64,000 nucleotides of DNA, from assembly GCA_001466705.2 (NCBI GenBank), contig LATX02000215.1, forward strand, positions 124,001 to 188,000, given 5' to 3'. The notes below the pieces were generated by a model. The model worked only from the letters and a program-made list of their open reading frames with translations, was not told where the DNA came from and did not search any database. The DNA comes from Moniliophthora roreri. Lineage: Eukaryota; Basidiomycota; Agaricomycetes; Agaricales; Marasmiaceae. Position numbers and translations under genes: made by a program. Positions 1 to 12,136 of this stretch are shown here, one piece after another (the stretch's first letter is position 1; the number at the start of each line of letters is the position of its first letter).

Positions 1-186
1 TAGTAATCACCTGGGGTCAGCGTACGTCACCGGATTTCTGACTGGGCCTAAACACGCGTCGTTATTTGTCCAAGGGGAGGTACAACAAACACGGCCAACG
101 CCAGACATCCCAAAGACATCGGCTATCACGCACCGCTCAACCGTGACATCCTTGTCTTTTCTCAGAGAGAAGTGCCGAGCCGACGT

Positions 187-2214
187 TGCACGGGGAATGG
201 TTCATGTTTGAATAGACTTGATCAAGGGGGAATTGGTAATCTCGGTACAGTTCTGTAAAGCAGTTGGTTTCTTACTTAGCGTGGTGAACTTTTAGAAAGC
301 AATATGGATACTCAAAACACATTATTATATACGCCCGAGTTTAGAAACATGAATATGAGGGCGAAGTAGTACAGATATACGAGGGTATTTAAACTGAAAA
401 ACATATGTAGCACTCTCAAGTCATCGCTTCGGCCCCCGACAGCTTGAGTGTCCACGGCCCCCCAGCAAATCAGAGCGAGCTGGTGTAGAGAACCTGGAAT
501 CGAATGACTTGATCTTCGTTCCTTCTCCCTTTCCAAAAGTTAACAACTGCATAGGAGACACCTCTCCGCCATCGCTCGATGTCTGCACTGCTGCCTCCTT
601 TGTGCCTCTGGTGGGCACTGCCTCGATGCCGGTCTCCAACAGTGAGAGAGCCTCTGATCGACGAGCCTGATACCGAGCCTTCTCATTTTCCAATCTTTCA
701 ATGTTTCTTTGATCTTGAATCATGACATCGATGACCTCCGAGAGTGTGTGCAAGAACATGGCTACTTGCACGGCCGAACCGGGAGGCAAAAGGTCAATAA
801 CAGCCTTGACCTGGTTAATCAGTGTCGTTCGTAGAGCCATGCGCTCTTTGGGTGATAGCGCCGAAGTTTGGTCAAGGTTCCCTAGCGATGTGGTCTTCTC
901 GTTCAACAAATTCTTCAACACCTCGTCCTCCCTCCTCAATGCCGCGATCGCCTCAGCCTTCTCCTTCAGCTCTTTGCGCAGTTCTTTGTTCTCTTGATCC
1001 TTCTCCATCCTCCAAGCTCTCTCCTCAGCTAACGCGTCCCCATTCTCCTTCAACTCTGTAATAACAGCCTCCTGCTCCCCGATCTCCTCCTTCAACCTTG
1101 AATTCTCCAGTGCCAGCTCACCCATATCCTCCTTGAGCTTGGCATTCTCCCCGGCCAGCTCTCCGACCTCTACCTCGAAAGCCTCGATGGTGTCTTTGTG
1201 CTCTTGTACATCAGTCTGAAGTCGAATCTTCTCTGCGACCGCTTTAGAGAGTTTCCGGCGCAAGTCCGCGAGAGCACGGTGTAGATGGTCGTTAGACAGC
1301 TCTGATTGGATGAGTTTGTGAGTTTGTTTGCCTAGGCTGAGGTACAGCTGGTCAGTTGCCACCGACTCGAGCGCTGTGGTTTCAGAGGTCTGACAAAAGC
1401 GTTCAATTAGACCGTGGCTCGGAAGCAATCGGAACGCGAATGAAGCTTACCGTGGATTCGTTCTCAGCGTTTTGAACGTCGAGCTCATCTTTCAAGGGCT
1501 GCAGGCTAACAGACTGCTTCATGATCTGGCCTTGTGTACAGCAAGAAGACGTGCGATGTAGTGGGGATGGGGTGACAAGATAAGCTTCGTGTCCTCTGAT
1601 CTCTTAAAGGGCCTTCGGGTGTGGCTTGTGGCCATGGACGATGAATGCTTGGGCCATATCGTATTTGGCGAAAAAGTGACGAGGACTGGACATTGTTTTC
1701 CGATTTAGGATTGGTTAGAGACTCCTGTGAGGGTTCAGAACTCCAATGAGTATTTTGGCGAGACAATAATCAGCCAAAATGCACCTTTCGCGGAAAGACC
1801 CATCGAAAGATCAGCATTGACGTATATACCGGCTCCATTTTGCTGGACTGATGTTTACCTGCGGTTCATTTTGGTTAGAACACGACACTGGAAAGGCTCC
1901 TCAAGACGCACTTCAAATCCTACAGATTCACATTCGCGATTGTACGATTCTGCTAGCCAGCGGAACAGAATCCAACATTTCTGGTATATTCCGGGTTTTT
2001 CCATGCCTTCCTTTCCCTGAATCTTTCGTAAGTACCTGCTTCACCAGTTTCTCGGAACGCGTTCAAGCGGGCGAAAACGACCTATTCAGAAGACAGTAAG
2101 TAAACTCGGAATTTCAGAAAAAATATAATATACCGAGTAGTTACCAGGTTCAATATTGGCCAGAACGAGGATTTCGGAGATGTGTGGTGGTCGGTCCAAA
2201 CTCGGTGACGCGGA
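187..2214. repeat. Left copy of a ~2 kb inverted duplication
   Basis: This stretch reappears reverse-complemented at 61753-63793. The match covers the coiled-coil gene, its intron, its 3' flank and about 700 bp of 5' flank (1523-2214). It begins near a block ending TGCACGGGGAATGG and ends at ACTCGGTGACGCGGA. Beyond those points the flanks differ. Small indels separate the copies, for example extra bases in the right copy around 62040, so the duplication is not brand new. The 5' flank carries no convincing gene: its open frames are broken differently in the two copies. Confidence 0.9.
421..1522 (-). CDS. Coiled-coil protein, left inverted copy (2 exons)
   Basis: CDS is complement(join(421..1389,1451..1522)), 346 aa, with a 61-nt GT-AG intron (1390-1450) after codon 24. 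The start was chosen because the right-hand copy has the same ATG, exon 1 and splice sites. After a short leader the chain is a long Glu/Lys/Leu-rich heptad coiled coil (roughly residues 50-190) with repeated GELA-E-NxKLKE units, then a more compact stretch with Pro/Gly (PPGSAVQVAMF) and a low-complexity Gly/Ser/Arg tail. No signal peptide, membrane segment or enzymatic motif is visible. The copy at 62473-63564 differs by point changes and a three-residue indel near residue 185, and both stay open, which suggests selection. The function is unknown; a structural or scaffold role is inference from the coiled coil alone. Confidence 0.85.
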
Positions 2215-2253
2215 TTGAAATTCAGAAGATCAGTTTTGCACCGGTCGACTACG

Positions 2254-3262
2254 ATGCCTGACTTCTTCGACCTACCTGACATTGACTACCTTCCCGACAT
2301 CGATGATCTACCTACCTTGGACAAGATCAACGAGTGTCGCATTGCTGCTATGAAAGCTGGCACTCTTTGCTCAGGAACCCCCTTTCCTGCTCACTTTGGA
2401 AGCACCAGAAACGAAGCCAGCACGGACTCCTCGATCGCACCCAGAGTCCTTACCACTGGGCGTCGAAATCACATACATTCTCACCACTCTGCTCCAAACT
2501 GGCTCCGCATACCTTTCACAAGTCTGGCTTGCATCACCCTCATCCAGAGGCGTTCAAGTTATTTTCAAGTTCATCATCCCTAGTTACTTGCCATATCCAG
2601 GCGAAGACATGCTCAGAAATAACGAATATCGCTCAACAAGGCAACTGGCTGCTTGTGAGAAAGCCACATACATGGGACTGTCTGATTGTCAAGGGAGCGC
2701 ACTCATGGTTTTATGGTGAATACAAGGTACTTTGTCCATTCGACAGCTATGTAACTCGTGCTCCTGACCTTTTTGTTCAAGGTGACAATGCCATGGAACG
2801 AAACGGGGTCGTTACTGGTTCTAGAATATATACCAAAGGCGTTTCAGGCGCTCAAGGATGAACTCAGGCTGCTCTCCTCGACCTGTCAATTTAAAGATCC
2901 CGAAAAGTACTCTAGTTTGGTGCGTGATCTGGCTATAATCGTTCGTGGCATGAAGCTCATTATTCGTTCCATTCAAGTTCCGGGATGCACTCTCCGTACT
3001 CGACACAGCACATAAACGCAAAATCCAACATCGGGATATTCGAGAAGAAAACACGATATCCGATGATACACCGGGCCACGAACAGGTAGTACTCATCGAC
3101 TGGCACAACGACCTCTTGCTCGATATTTATGATATCGAAGCTCGCATGATTAGGAACGATCTCAGGAGCCTCAAGGTAGCGTTTCTGCAATGCAGAGGCT
3201 TAGGGGCGCAACTACGGGAATTGATGCAGCAGGATCATGAGTTGTGGGCCAGAATAGCTTGA
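2254..3262 (+). pseudogene. Broken protein-kinase-like gene
   Basis: Pieces of a fungal kinase-fold protein lie in order in different frames. They are an ATG-led acidic leader at 2254, a segment from 2396 (VIFKFIIP, then CEKATYMGLSDCQG), a hinge-like LLVLEYIP after 2820, a catalytic loop HRDIREEN near 3040-3065, and VVLIDW (DFG position) near 3085. Two introns look genuine: 2727-2781, phase 0, and 2920-2977, phase 0, which joins KYSSL to the exon that runs into HRD. Two frame changes are not explained by introns: near 2380-2396, and at 2690-2705, where LSDCQG in one frame continues as WFYGEYK in the next. The stop is at 3260-3262. It sits just inside the left end of the inverted repeat. Sequencing errors could mimic the frame breaks, but two in one gene favour a pseudogene. 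Confidence 0.65.
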
Positions 3263-3968
3263 ATGAACGGTGCGTAAGGGACTATAATTTTAGCCTTGCG
3301 CCTATGTTGCTTCTCACTGCTCTCCCAGATGCAGAGATTCGGACATCTCACTGAAATACCTCGATGTGATGTGTAGAACTTGAAGGGGGACGCGTTCCCC
3401 AGGGAGCGTTCAATATGTTTATGGAGCGGATTCAAGTTAGCCAGATAGGAACATGATGGACTAACGTCGACTCACTAATATTGACCAAAGAGTTTGAAAT
3501 GTTCAATTAATGTACGGACGCCGATCCCCTCTGTTCTCATTCGTGAACCATAGGGTTGCTTAACTGAATCACATTTTGTGAGCCTGATGCATTGAAGGAG
3601 TTTATACACCCGTGTGACCGAATGTACAGTACTTGTCACGGTGCATGACGACGCGCCCCAAGCTTGGCCTCAGACGTCTTCGACGAAATATTTGGAGCAA
3701 CTCTAAGCGAAATATCTTGAATATGACAACTATGGGACCTCTGTCGTCTCTTACATCTTGCTTCACGCTTCCAAGAAAGAACTGGACACCGGTGGGCATT
3801 CAGATCTTCCCTAGGAAGTTCAGTACTAAGATACCTTTTTTTGAAAAAAAAGTATTCGAAGAAGAGGACATACCAACTTTTGGTTGGATAGCTGGTTCTC
3901 GGTGAGTGCTCGAGCCGCTTCTGAGTCTCAAAGCAATAAAATGTCCTTGTACTTGAGCAGCGAACGAT
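3263..3968. other. Non-coding flank of F-box copy A
   Basis: No gene is seen. Most of this interval recurs before copy B (about 8280-8919), including a stretch with a long T/A run near 3836-3850, so it is part of the duplicated unit rather than unique spacer. Short open frames on both strands are not conserved between the two copies. Confidence 0.5.
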
Positions 3969-5216
3969 GTGGCATCACAGAGTCAAGCTTCCAAGTCAGC
4001 TTTTTGCTGCCCAAATTGCAGTACTTGCACCTGGGAACAGCTAACGCAAGCAAGGCTGAAGAATCAATGGCTTCACCCATCTCCAGTACACGAACTGCTA
4101 GCACACACGAAGCACCCATTCCCTTCCTCCTACCTCCATTTCTTCGACCAGGAATATGAAGATCTCCTATCGACAGTCATCACCCTTGATGCTGAATATG
4201 CTACCATGTACGCCAGGCTACAAGGATTCGATCGAATACGACAGATGCTCAAGACGCGGCTCAACGAGTACCGTGGCATCCGACATCCTATTCGCCGCCT
4301 TCCGGACGAGATGCTAGCCATGGTGTTTCGGCTATGTGTCGACAATGGCATTTCTGATCGTATGACGAAATCGTGGAAGCGTGGTGGTGATAGCTCCAAC
4401 TACCCCGGAAGTCTTAACACCACGAAGTCTCCTTGGGTATTGACCCATGTATGCCGAAGGTGGAGAGCTCTAGCGTTATCGCTCCCGAAGCTTTTGGACA
4501 GCGGTTGATCTTATATGGAGGTTTGAACCTCACAAGGTTGAAGAATATCACCCAGCTCTCGAAGCTCTCCTGTCGACACAACTCCAGAGGTGCCACGAAC
4601 GACCTCTCCATCGCGTATTTCGGTGAAGAGCAAAACACTGGAAAACGCGCCCAGTACGCTGTCAATGAGTGACTGCTCATGATCTTGTGCTCAAAATCCA
4701 CGCAATGGACAGACGCATACTTTGGTTTCGGTAATCCAGAAGGCTTCCAACCATCTTCCTACAGCGAGTTCTTCCCCAACCTTACGACGCTTCACGTTCA
4801 CTTTGAACAATGGACTTGCGATGTGTTCCGAGTGGCTCCAGCTCTGCGCAAGCTCACTATCACCGGTATCCATGATATTGTAGGCGACAGGTCATTCCTT
4901 GGGCGCAGATTACCGAGTATGCGTCCAAGGGATGATGAGGAATTATAAGGCTGGAACGGTCCCGATAATTCTGTCTACTTCAGGATTCTCCCAAATCTGA
5001 AGAACGTGGAAATTGTCAGCCTGGACTGCATGTTGCCGGAGGATCTCTTGCCTATGACGTCTCCAACTCAACTTTTGACCCTTTCGCGCCTTCATACTTT
5101 GACTCCACACGTCACGCCAACTCGGAGGGAGGGTGTCAGCGTATCTCGCCTTGACTAGTTCAGTCTTGTCGACGCTGTCCCGGCCAACGCAGAGGCAACA
5201 GAAGATCCAGCTGCAA
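3969..5216 (+). pseudogene. F-box/LRR-type gene, degenerate copy A
   Basis: Clearly the same gene as 8920-10598 and a relative of the intact F-box genes at 22.5-26.5 kb. It retains the cysteine-led N-terminus (CCPNC), the HPIRRLPDEML F-box core and the VCRRWRALALSLP segment. Lesions seen directly: the ATG of copy B is GTG here (3969); an extra T in the run at about 4490-4500 shifts the frame and ends the first ORF at 4506-4508; an in-frame TGA at 4672-4674; a TAA at 4946-4948; and a deletion near 5110-5145 that joins the middle of the LRR-like region directly to the C-terminal end. The upstream stretch 3330-3900 is also shared with copy B (8280-8840). Confidence 0.8.
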
Positions 5217-5336
5217 ATGCTCAATCGCGACAGCTATGCGACCAAGGTTTACGATACAAATGTACATGAGAGTAGGATATAACGAATACATCCCTTTTAT
5301 CATTCACCATCCCGACGTCCATATCCGCATCGCAGC

Positions 5337-6741
5337 TCACAGAATCGCCAACGCGTTCGGTGGACTGGCAATGCCACGAACAATGTTCAAATTTTGGATC
5401 GTGAAGAAGAACGAAAACCTGTTCCTGGAGTGACACTCTTCTGCCAACTTTCCGAGGTCGAGGAATTCCACTGTATATGCTGTTAGCCAACTTTGTCCAC
5501 AACACAGCTAGGTCAGATCATTCACCGATACTTAAACCCCATCCACCAAGGAAGATTTGGTGCAGATTTCTCGTCTCTCCAAGTATGGTACCGTCGTTGG
5601 GGAGACGCTCGAACGCAGGGTTATCAGCTCCAACAATACTAACCTTGCGTTCCCATATCCATTCGAGTGTCTCTTCCGATGCTTCGATACCAATAGCAGA
5701 CGAGTTCCCGAATGGCAATATGTTCTGCTCACGTACAGGCAGGGCAGCATATTGCTTCATGAACCCGGTTCGAACGATAAGGAAGTCTCCTGGGTGGACA
5801 AATGTGTTAGGGTCAAGACCTTGCCAGGAGATGACTTGGCCAAGGTCGGAAGTGGGGATGCTGTAGTTCTACAGCGGGGTTTAGGAGGTGAAATCGATGG
5901 GGAAGAGAAGCTGACTACATACAGTGAAGGGATTATACTCTTCGCCTTGGGATTCTTTCCATCCGGCCCAATCGATGAGGACAGCACGTCCAGCAATACC
6001 CTTTTGTGCGGCGCCTAAACGAAGGATTGACGTGAGGATACACATGCGCAGAAGATCGGAAGCATACTCTGAATTCCCAGGGCGTTGGTTCTGCTAGTGA
6101 AGATGTCATCGAATGAAATGAGGTCATTATAGAACCTGCCCCAAGGTCATCGATGGGTTACCGGGCTGAGGGTCGTACAGAAAACGTACTGGTATGTGGA
6201 CACATTTCCATCGGTCGAGTAAGGGTAATGCCTAAGACCATCATATTGCGTAGACACCTGTGTGTTCAAGGAAATAATGTCGTCCTGATGGCCTTGGAAT
6301 GCGATGAACGCTATGTAATTGACGGCATCAGCAATGGTCGATATGGATCATGGGTACATGTACCATGTGTCATCTCTGGTCTTGTGGGGTTAAATGGTGG
6401 ATTGGGAACATCGAGCTCCAGGTTCAGGTTGATTGCAACACCATGCTCAATCTCAGCTTTCGCAGCTTTGATTGTCTCTTGGGTGATATGATTAAGAGCA
6501 CCGAGCTCGTCGTCGGCTCCCTGCAAACAGTTCATGGTTATTGAATGGATCAAGGAGACCGAATAGAATTGCGTACCCAGACACCCCATGCAGCTTTTGT
6601 CGGAAAAGACGGGTCGAGTGGGAGTTGGTCATAGGATGGCCAGTTGGCATAGATGTCGGACGAATTGAACTGGCGTGCCTGTAGCGGTCTAGAGAGGGCG
6701 ATGGTAGGGAGGATAGATACCACAACGATTATGCCAATCAT
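5337..6741 (-). CDS. Secreted PF04199-type cyclase (paralog 1)
   Basis: CDS is complement(join(5337..5470,5526..5868,5923..6014,6068..6135,6190..6310,6364..6520,6577..6741)), 359 aa. The start is the ATG before a hydrophobic leader (MIGIIVVVSILPTIALS) that reads as a signal peptide; a QAR-QF junction follows. The body matches the fungal 'putative cyclase'/arylformamidase-like family: WPSYDQLPLDP near 38-48, DDELGALNHIT near 58-68, STQYDGLRH near 127-135 (the position of the family's metal-binding HxGTHxD-type motif) and HPGDFLIVRTG near 226-236. Known members are metal-dependent hydrolases acting on small amide or ester substrates; the substrate here is unknown. All six introns (53-56 nt) are GT-AG and every junction keeps frame. 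Its 5' flank and a linked F-box pseudogene form a unit duplicated at 8.3-13.1 kb, so paralog 2 is its nearest relative. Confidence 0.9.
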
Positions 6742-7560
6742 CTCGGGCAAATTTGAATCGATCGATTAACTTCAACCAGCATCTAGCAGACTTTTTATAC
6801 GTGTTTCATTAGGTTGTGGTTCGTTGATTCCAATTGCTGATTAATGGTCTTCCAATTCTCATTCAACTATGTTCAGCTCCGTCAATGGCGCAAAACGGAA
6901 GTGTGGAACCGTTTTTGACCGACAGAATTCTATGCGAATGTCATGGGATACGAGAACGCGAAGGACCTTCGTTCATGTGTGGAAGGTAAATATTTGATGT
7001 GCACAAGTTGAAGAGATTAGACGCTGACCGAAAGCGATTTGCTTGTTTTTGCACGCGTTTCAGACACTCTTTGTTTGTCCCCGACTCAGGTCCTCATTGA
7101 ATACCCGGTTTTGTGAGCGCAAGTTTTCATTCGGGTATCACGGAGTATTGGGTTCTGCCAGACTCGTTCATGGGATCCGAAAGGTATATATACTATACTG
7201 TCCCTGGGTGCGAGAAAGGAGGTAAGGCATACTCCCTTCGGTACTGTATTTATCACATACTCAACCCAGTGTTTCAGGAATATCAAAATGAACGTCACTG
7301 TTGAATCAATATGCTCACCCACATCGTTCCCGACATCATATGTTTTCTCTCGAAGACACGTTCAGTGAAGCATCTCTAGACTCTTGCCCGAGCTTTCTGG
7401 ATTACCGTCGAGACCAAGCAACGAAACACAGGCGAGATTGGGGCATAGGAGCAAGCAGACAATATCCTCATCATCTATATTGATGCTTCAGACGATTATA
7501 GACGGTCATCGACGGACGCTGTCCGACTGTCCGACTGGGTACTGACTTGTTACCGGATTC
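6742..7560. other. Cyclase 5' flank with a recurring short-ORF block
   Basis: Promoter-side sequence of paralog 1, repeated almost unchanged at 12137-12960 and in diverged form upstream of paralogs 4-6. Toward its distal part a + strand block recurs: a splice-like GTAAGGC...TTTCAG stretch followed by an ATG at 7288 and a short frame (here 26 codons, ending TGA after RRHVQ). It may be an exon remnant of an unknown divergent gene. No other coding region is seen. Confidence 0.45.
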
Positions 7561-7730
7561 CAACCGGGCTAAAGATAATCTCCATTACTCTCAGTTAAGT
7601 TGCAGACTTACTAACCGTCTAGTATAAAAGTCGTGCGCGATGTCGAAGCGGCCACACCTCCCGTGCTTTAGTCGGTCTGTACGTGGTAGCCATGTGTCGT
7701 GTTCTGTTCCCCGCACAAGCCAGTGAAGCC
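7561..7730 (+). pseudogene. 5' stub of a paralog-3-like cyclase
   Basis: The stretch matches 12955-13125, that is, the promoter and first codons of the + strand cyclase at 13089 (shared TATAAAAGTC and the MCRVLFPAQA-type start at 7692), and then stops matching. Everything downstream of the signal peptide is absent. It shows that the duplicated unit once extended into a second paralog-3 gene that has been deleted on this side. Confidence 0.7.
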
Positions 7731-8250
7731 GTAGACCAGTCCAGATTGTCAGACTTTGGGAGTCATATCATTGATTTGTATCTGCTGATGTTCGACTCAG
7801 TGCTAGTCTAGAGCAAGAAGTTGATGAGTCAGTAAATCGATGGCTCAAGAATGGTACATGCACCCGTAAAATCCTTCCTACATGCCATGAACAGTAGAAC
7901 TGGCCTTTCCGCCGGCCGCTGATTTTGCTCTCAATCTTTCACGGAGAACTCAAGGATGCAAGTGTTGTCCGTGTTACTTCAGCTTTCTTCTTCATTCTTA
8001 TTGGTGCGCTCGGAATTGGCGGTAATTGGAAATTGGGCATAATTAGATTGCGCAGAGGTACCGGTCTTTGTCTGCATAGAAGTGCTGTGAAGGTGGTATG
8101 ATTCATGACGGTTCGCTCTACAATATAATGAATAGATGTACTCACAGCAGTCGGAGGCCGGAATACGTGTCTGTCGGCCACGAATCTGGTACACAATCTT
8201 TAGAAAATTCATACGAGCCACGCTCAAACGCGCTACCTACTATTCATGAA
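7731..8250. other. Unique spacer, no gene seen
   Basis: Sequence between the two duplicated F-box/cyclase units. It contains only short overlapping frames on both strands (for example around 7939-8227) with no recognisable domain and no counterpart elsewhere in the window. From about 8250 the homology to the other unit resumes; that first block also resembles the outer edge of the inverted repeat near 165-235. Confidence 0.4.
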
Positions 8251-8919
8251 CTAGAAGTGCTGAGCCGACGTCGCACGGGAAATGGTTCATGTTTGAAGGG
8301 GGATTCAGTTCCCCAGGGAGCCTTCAATATATTTCTGGGTCTCTAACAGTGAGTAGAGCGGATTCAAGTTAGGCAGATAGGGTCATGGGGGGACTAAGGT
8401 CAACTCACTGATATTGAACAAAAAGGTTGAAATTTTCAATGCACGGACGCCGATCCCCTCTGTGTTCTCGATCGTGAACCACAGGGCTGCTTACCTGAAT
8501 TATACATTTTGTGAGCCTGGTGCATTGAAGGAGTTTATAAACTACCTGTGTGACGGAATGTATTTGTCACGGTGCATGATGACGCGCTCCAAGCTTGGCC
8601 TCAGACGTCTTCAACGAAATATTTGGAGTCAGATTTTGGAGCAACTCTAAGCGAAATATCTTGAATACGACAACTCCCGGATTTCTGTCGTTTCTTACAC
8701 CTTGCTTCAAGCTTCCAAGTTAAAGAACCGGACACTGGTGAGCATTCAGATTTTCCCTAGGAAATTCAGAACTAAGATACCTTTTTTGAACAGTGAGAAG
8801 AAGTATTCGGAGAAGAGGACATACTAACTTTTGGTTGGATAGCTGGTTCTCGGTGAGTGCTCGAGCCGCTTCTGAGTCTCAATGTACTAAGATATCCTTG
8901 TATTTGAGCAGTGAACGAT

Positions 8920-10598
8920 ATGGCGTTACACAGTCAAGCTTCCAAGTCAGCTTTTTGCTGCCCAAATTGCGGTACTTGCAGCTGGGAACAGCTAACACAA
9001 ACAAGGCTGAAGAGTCAATGGCTTTACCCACCTCTGATACATGAACTGCTAGCACACACGAACCATCCATTCTCTTCCTCCTACCTCCATTTCTTCGATC
9101 AGGAATATGAAGATCCGAGTCTCTTATCGACAGTTACCACCCTTGATGCCGAATATGCCACCATGTACGCCAGGCTATAAGGATTCGATCGAATACGACA
9201 GATGCTCAAGACGCGGCTCAACGAGTACCGTGGCATCCGACATCCTATTCGCCGCCTTCCGGACGAGATGCTAGCCATGGTGTTTCAGCTATGTGTCGAC
9301 AATGTCATTTCTGATCGTATGATCAAGTCGTGGAAGCGTGGTGGTGATAGTTCCAATTACCCCGGAAGTCTTAACACCACGATGCCTCCTTAGGTATTGA
9401 CCCATGTATGCCGGAGGTGGAGAGCTCTAGCGTTATCGCTCCCGAAGCTTTGGACAGCAGTTGATCTTAGATGGAGGTTTGAACCTCGCAAGGTTGAAGA
9501 ATATCACCCAGCTCTCGAAGCTCTCCTGTCGACACAACTCCAGAGGTGTCATGAACAACCTCTCTCCGTTGCGTATTTCGGTGAAGAGCAAAACACTGGA
9601 AAGCGCGCTCAGTACGCTGTCAATGAGCGACTGCTCATGTCATGATCTTGTGCTCAAAATCCACGCAATGGACAGACGCATATTTTGGTTTCGGTGATCC
9701 AGAAGGCTTCCAACCGCTATCTTCATACAGCGGGCTCTTCCCCAACCTTACGACGCTTCATGTTCACTTCACGTTCGTTCACTTTGAACGATGGACTTGC
9801 GATGTGTTCCGAGTGGCTCCAGCTTTGCGCAAGCTCACTATCACCGGTATCCATGATATTGTAGGCGACAGGACATTTCCTTGGGCGCAAATTACCGGGT
9901 ATGCATCTAAAGATGATGAGGAATTACAAGGCTGGAACGGTCCCGACAATTCCGTCTATTTCAGGATTCTCCCGAACCTGAAGAACGCGGAAACGGTCGG
10001 TCTGGACTGCATGTTGCTGGAGGATCTCTTGCCTATGACGCCTCCAACTCAACTTTTGACCCTTTCACGCCCCCATACTTTGACTCTCCATGTCGCTCAC
10101 GTCAACTCGGAGGGAGAAGAGGTTGGCACCGTCGACCAGTTGCTAGACTGGCTCATTCTACCATTGCTTCGGACCCCGAAGCTTCCTGAGGGAGTGCATG
10201 ACATTCACTCCCTGGCCCAGCTGCTTGACCGATTTTTGTGCAGCCTTCAGGAACTTCATCTGGTCAATGCTCCTCTTTGTGACGATCAGTTTGGCACGTT
10301 GTTTGGTGGAAACGCCCTGCGAGGGCCGCACAAACTAGACTTCGGTTTATTTCGCTCAGGCTCGTCGTGCAGCGTAAACGATAATGTCCTTCGTAGCCTG
10401 CGTGTTGTGCCTGGAGAAGACGTTCATCTACCTCAACTCGAGTCACTCGCTCTCCGCAGCTCCAAGCAGTGGTCCGACTCAGTACTGGTAGAAACGATTA
10501 CTTCTCGTCGTAACGTGGGGACGGCCGGTGTCAACGTATCTCGCCTCAACCAGTTTACTCTTGTCAACGCTATCCCGAACAACGCGGAGGCAATATAG
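8920..10598 (+). pseudogene. F-box/LRR-type gene, degenerate copy B
   Basis: A longer sister of 3969-5216, keeping the ATG (8920) and the full C-terminal LRR-like region that copy A has lost. It is still broken: TAA at 9178-9180 after the N-terminal coiled segment, TAG at 9391-9393 after the F-box, and a five-base insertion near 9636-9645 that shifts frame. After that insertion one open frame runs 9642-10598 (about 318 codons) to a TAG. None of these lesions is shared with copy A, so the two copies decayed independently after duplication. Domains visible: CCPNC N-terminus, HPIRRLPDEMLAMVF F-box core, THVCRRWRALALSLPKLW, then leucine-rich repeats such as LFPNLTTLHVH. Confidence 0.8.
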
Positions 10599-10731
10599 GA
10601 TCCAGCTGCAAATGCTCAAACGCAACAGCTACGTGACCAAGGTTTACGATATGAATGTGCATGAGTGTAGGATATAACGAATACATCCCTTTTATCATTC
10701 ACCATCTCGAAGACCATATCCGCATCGCAGC

Positions 10732-12136
10732 TCACAGAATCGCCAACGCGTTTGGCGGACTGGCAATGCCGCGAACAATGTTTAAATTTTGGATTGTGAA
10801 GAAGAATGAAAACTTGTTCTTGGAGTGACACTCCTCTGCCAACTTCTCGAGGTCGAGGAATTCCACTGTATATGCCGTTACCCGACCTCATCCATAACAC
10901 AGCTATGTCGGATCACTCACCGATACTCAAACCCCATCCACCAAGGAAGATCTGATGCAGACTTCGAGCCTCTCCGTGTATGATAGCGTTGAGGGGGGAC
11001 ACCTCGAACGCAGGGTTATCGGCGCCAACGACGCTCACCTTTCGGTTCCATACCCATTCGAGCGTCTCTTCCGATGCTTCGATGCCAATAGCAGTCGAGT
11101 TCCCGAATGGCAATATATTCTGTTCGTGTATAGGCAAGGCAGCATATCGCTTCATGAATCCAGTTCGGATGATAAGGAAGTCTCCTGAGTGGACAAATGT
11201 GTTGGGGTCCAGGCCTTGCCAGGAGATGACTTGGTCAAAGTCGGAAGTGGGGATGCTGAAGTTCTGCGGTGGGGTTTAGGAGGTGGAATCGATGGGGAAG
11301 AGAAGCTGACTACATACAGTGAAGGGATTATACTCTTCGCCTCGGGATTCTTTCCATCCCGCCCAATCGATAAGGACAGCACGTCCAGCAATACCCTTTT
11401 GTGCGGCGCCTAAACGAAGGATTGACGTGAGGATACACATGCGCAGAAGATCGGAAGCATACTCTGAATTCCCAGGGCGTTGGTTCTGCTAGTGAAGATG
11501 TCATCGAATGAAATAAGGTCATTATAGAACCTGCCGCAAGGTCATTGATGGGTTGTCGGGATGAGGGTTGTCCAGAAAACGTACTGGTATGTGGACACAT
11601 TTCCATCTGTCGAGTAAGGGAAATGCCTTAGACCATCGTATTGTGTAGACACCTGTGTGTTCAAGGAGATAACGTCGTCCTGATAGCCTTGGAATGCAAT
11701 GAATGCTATGTAATTGACGGCATCAGCAATAGTCGATATGGATCATGGGTACATGTACCATGTGTCATTTCAGGTCTTGTGGGGAAGAATGGTGGATTGG
11801 GAATATCGAGCTCCAGGTTTAGGTTGATTGCAACACCATGCTCAATCTCAGCTTTCGCAGCTTTGATCGTCTCTGGGGTGATATGGTTGAGAGCACCGAG
11901 CTCATCATCGGCTCCCTGTGAATAGTTCATGGTCATTGAATGGATGAAGGAGACCAGATAGAATTGCGTACCCAGACACCCCATGCAGCTTTTGTCGGAA
12001 AAGACGGGTCGAGCGGGAGTTGGTCATAGGACGGCCAGTTGGCATAGATGTCGGACGAATTGAACTGGCGTGCCTGTAGCGGTCTAGAGAGGGCGATGGT
12101 GGGGAGGATAGATACTACAACGATCCTGCCAATCAT
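10732..12136 (-). CDS. Secreted PF04199-type cyclase (paralog 2)
   Basis: CDS is complement(join(10732..10865,10921..11263,11318..11409,11463..11530,11585..11705,11759..11915,11972..12136)), 359 aa. Exon lengths are identical to paralog 1 and most codons match, as expected for the duplicated F-box/cyclase unit. It has the same signal peptide and STQYDGLRH motif. One visible difference: the HPGDF motif reads HSGDF here (Pro to Ser). Because this Pro is kept in all six other copies, an effect on the active-site loop is possible but untested. The C-terminus ends in the shared SPPNALAIL. Confidence 0.88.

Noticed and set aside
722..1061. Plus-strand frames inside the coiled-coil gene.
   Set aside because: Antisense shadows of the biased heptad codons; the same shadows appear over the right copy and the other coiled-coil genes.
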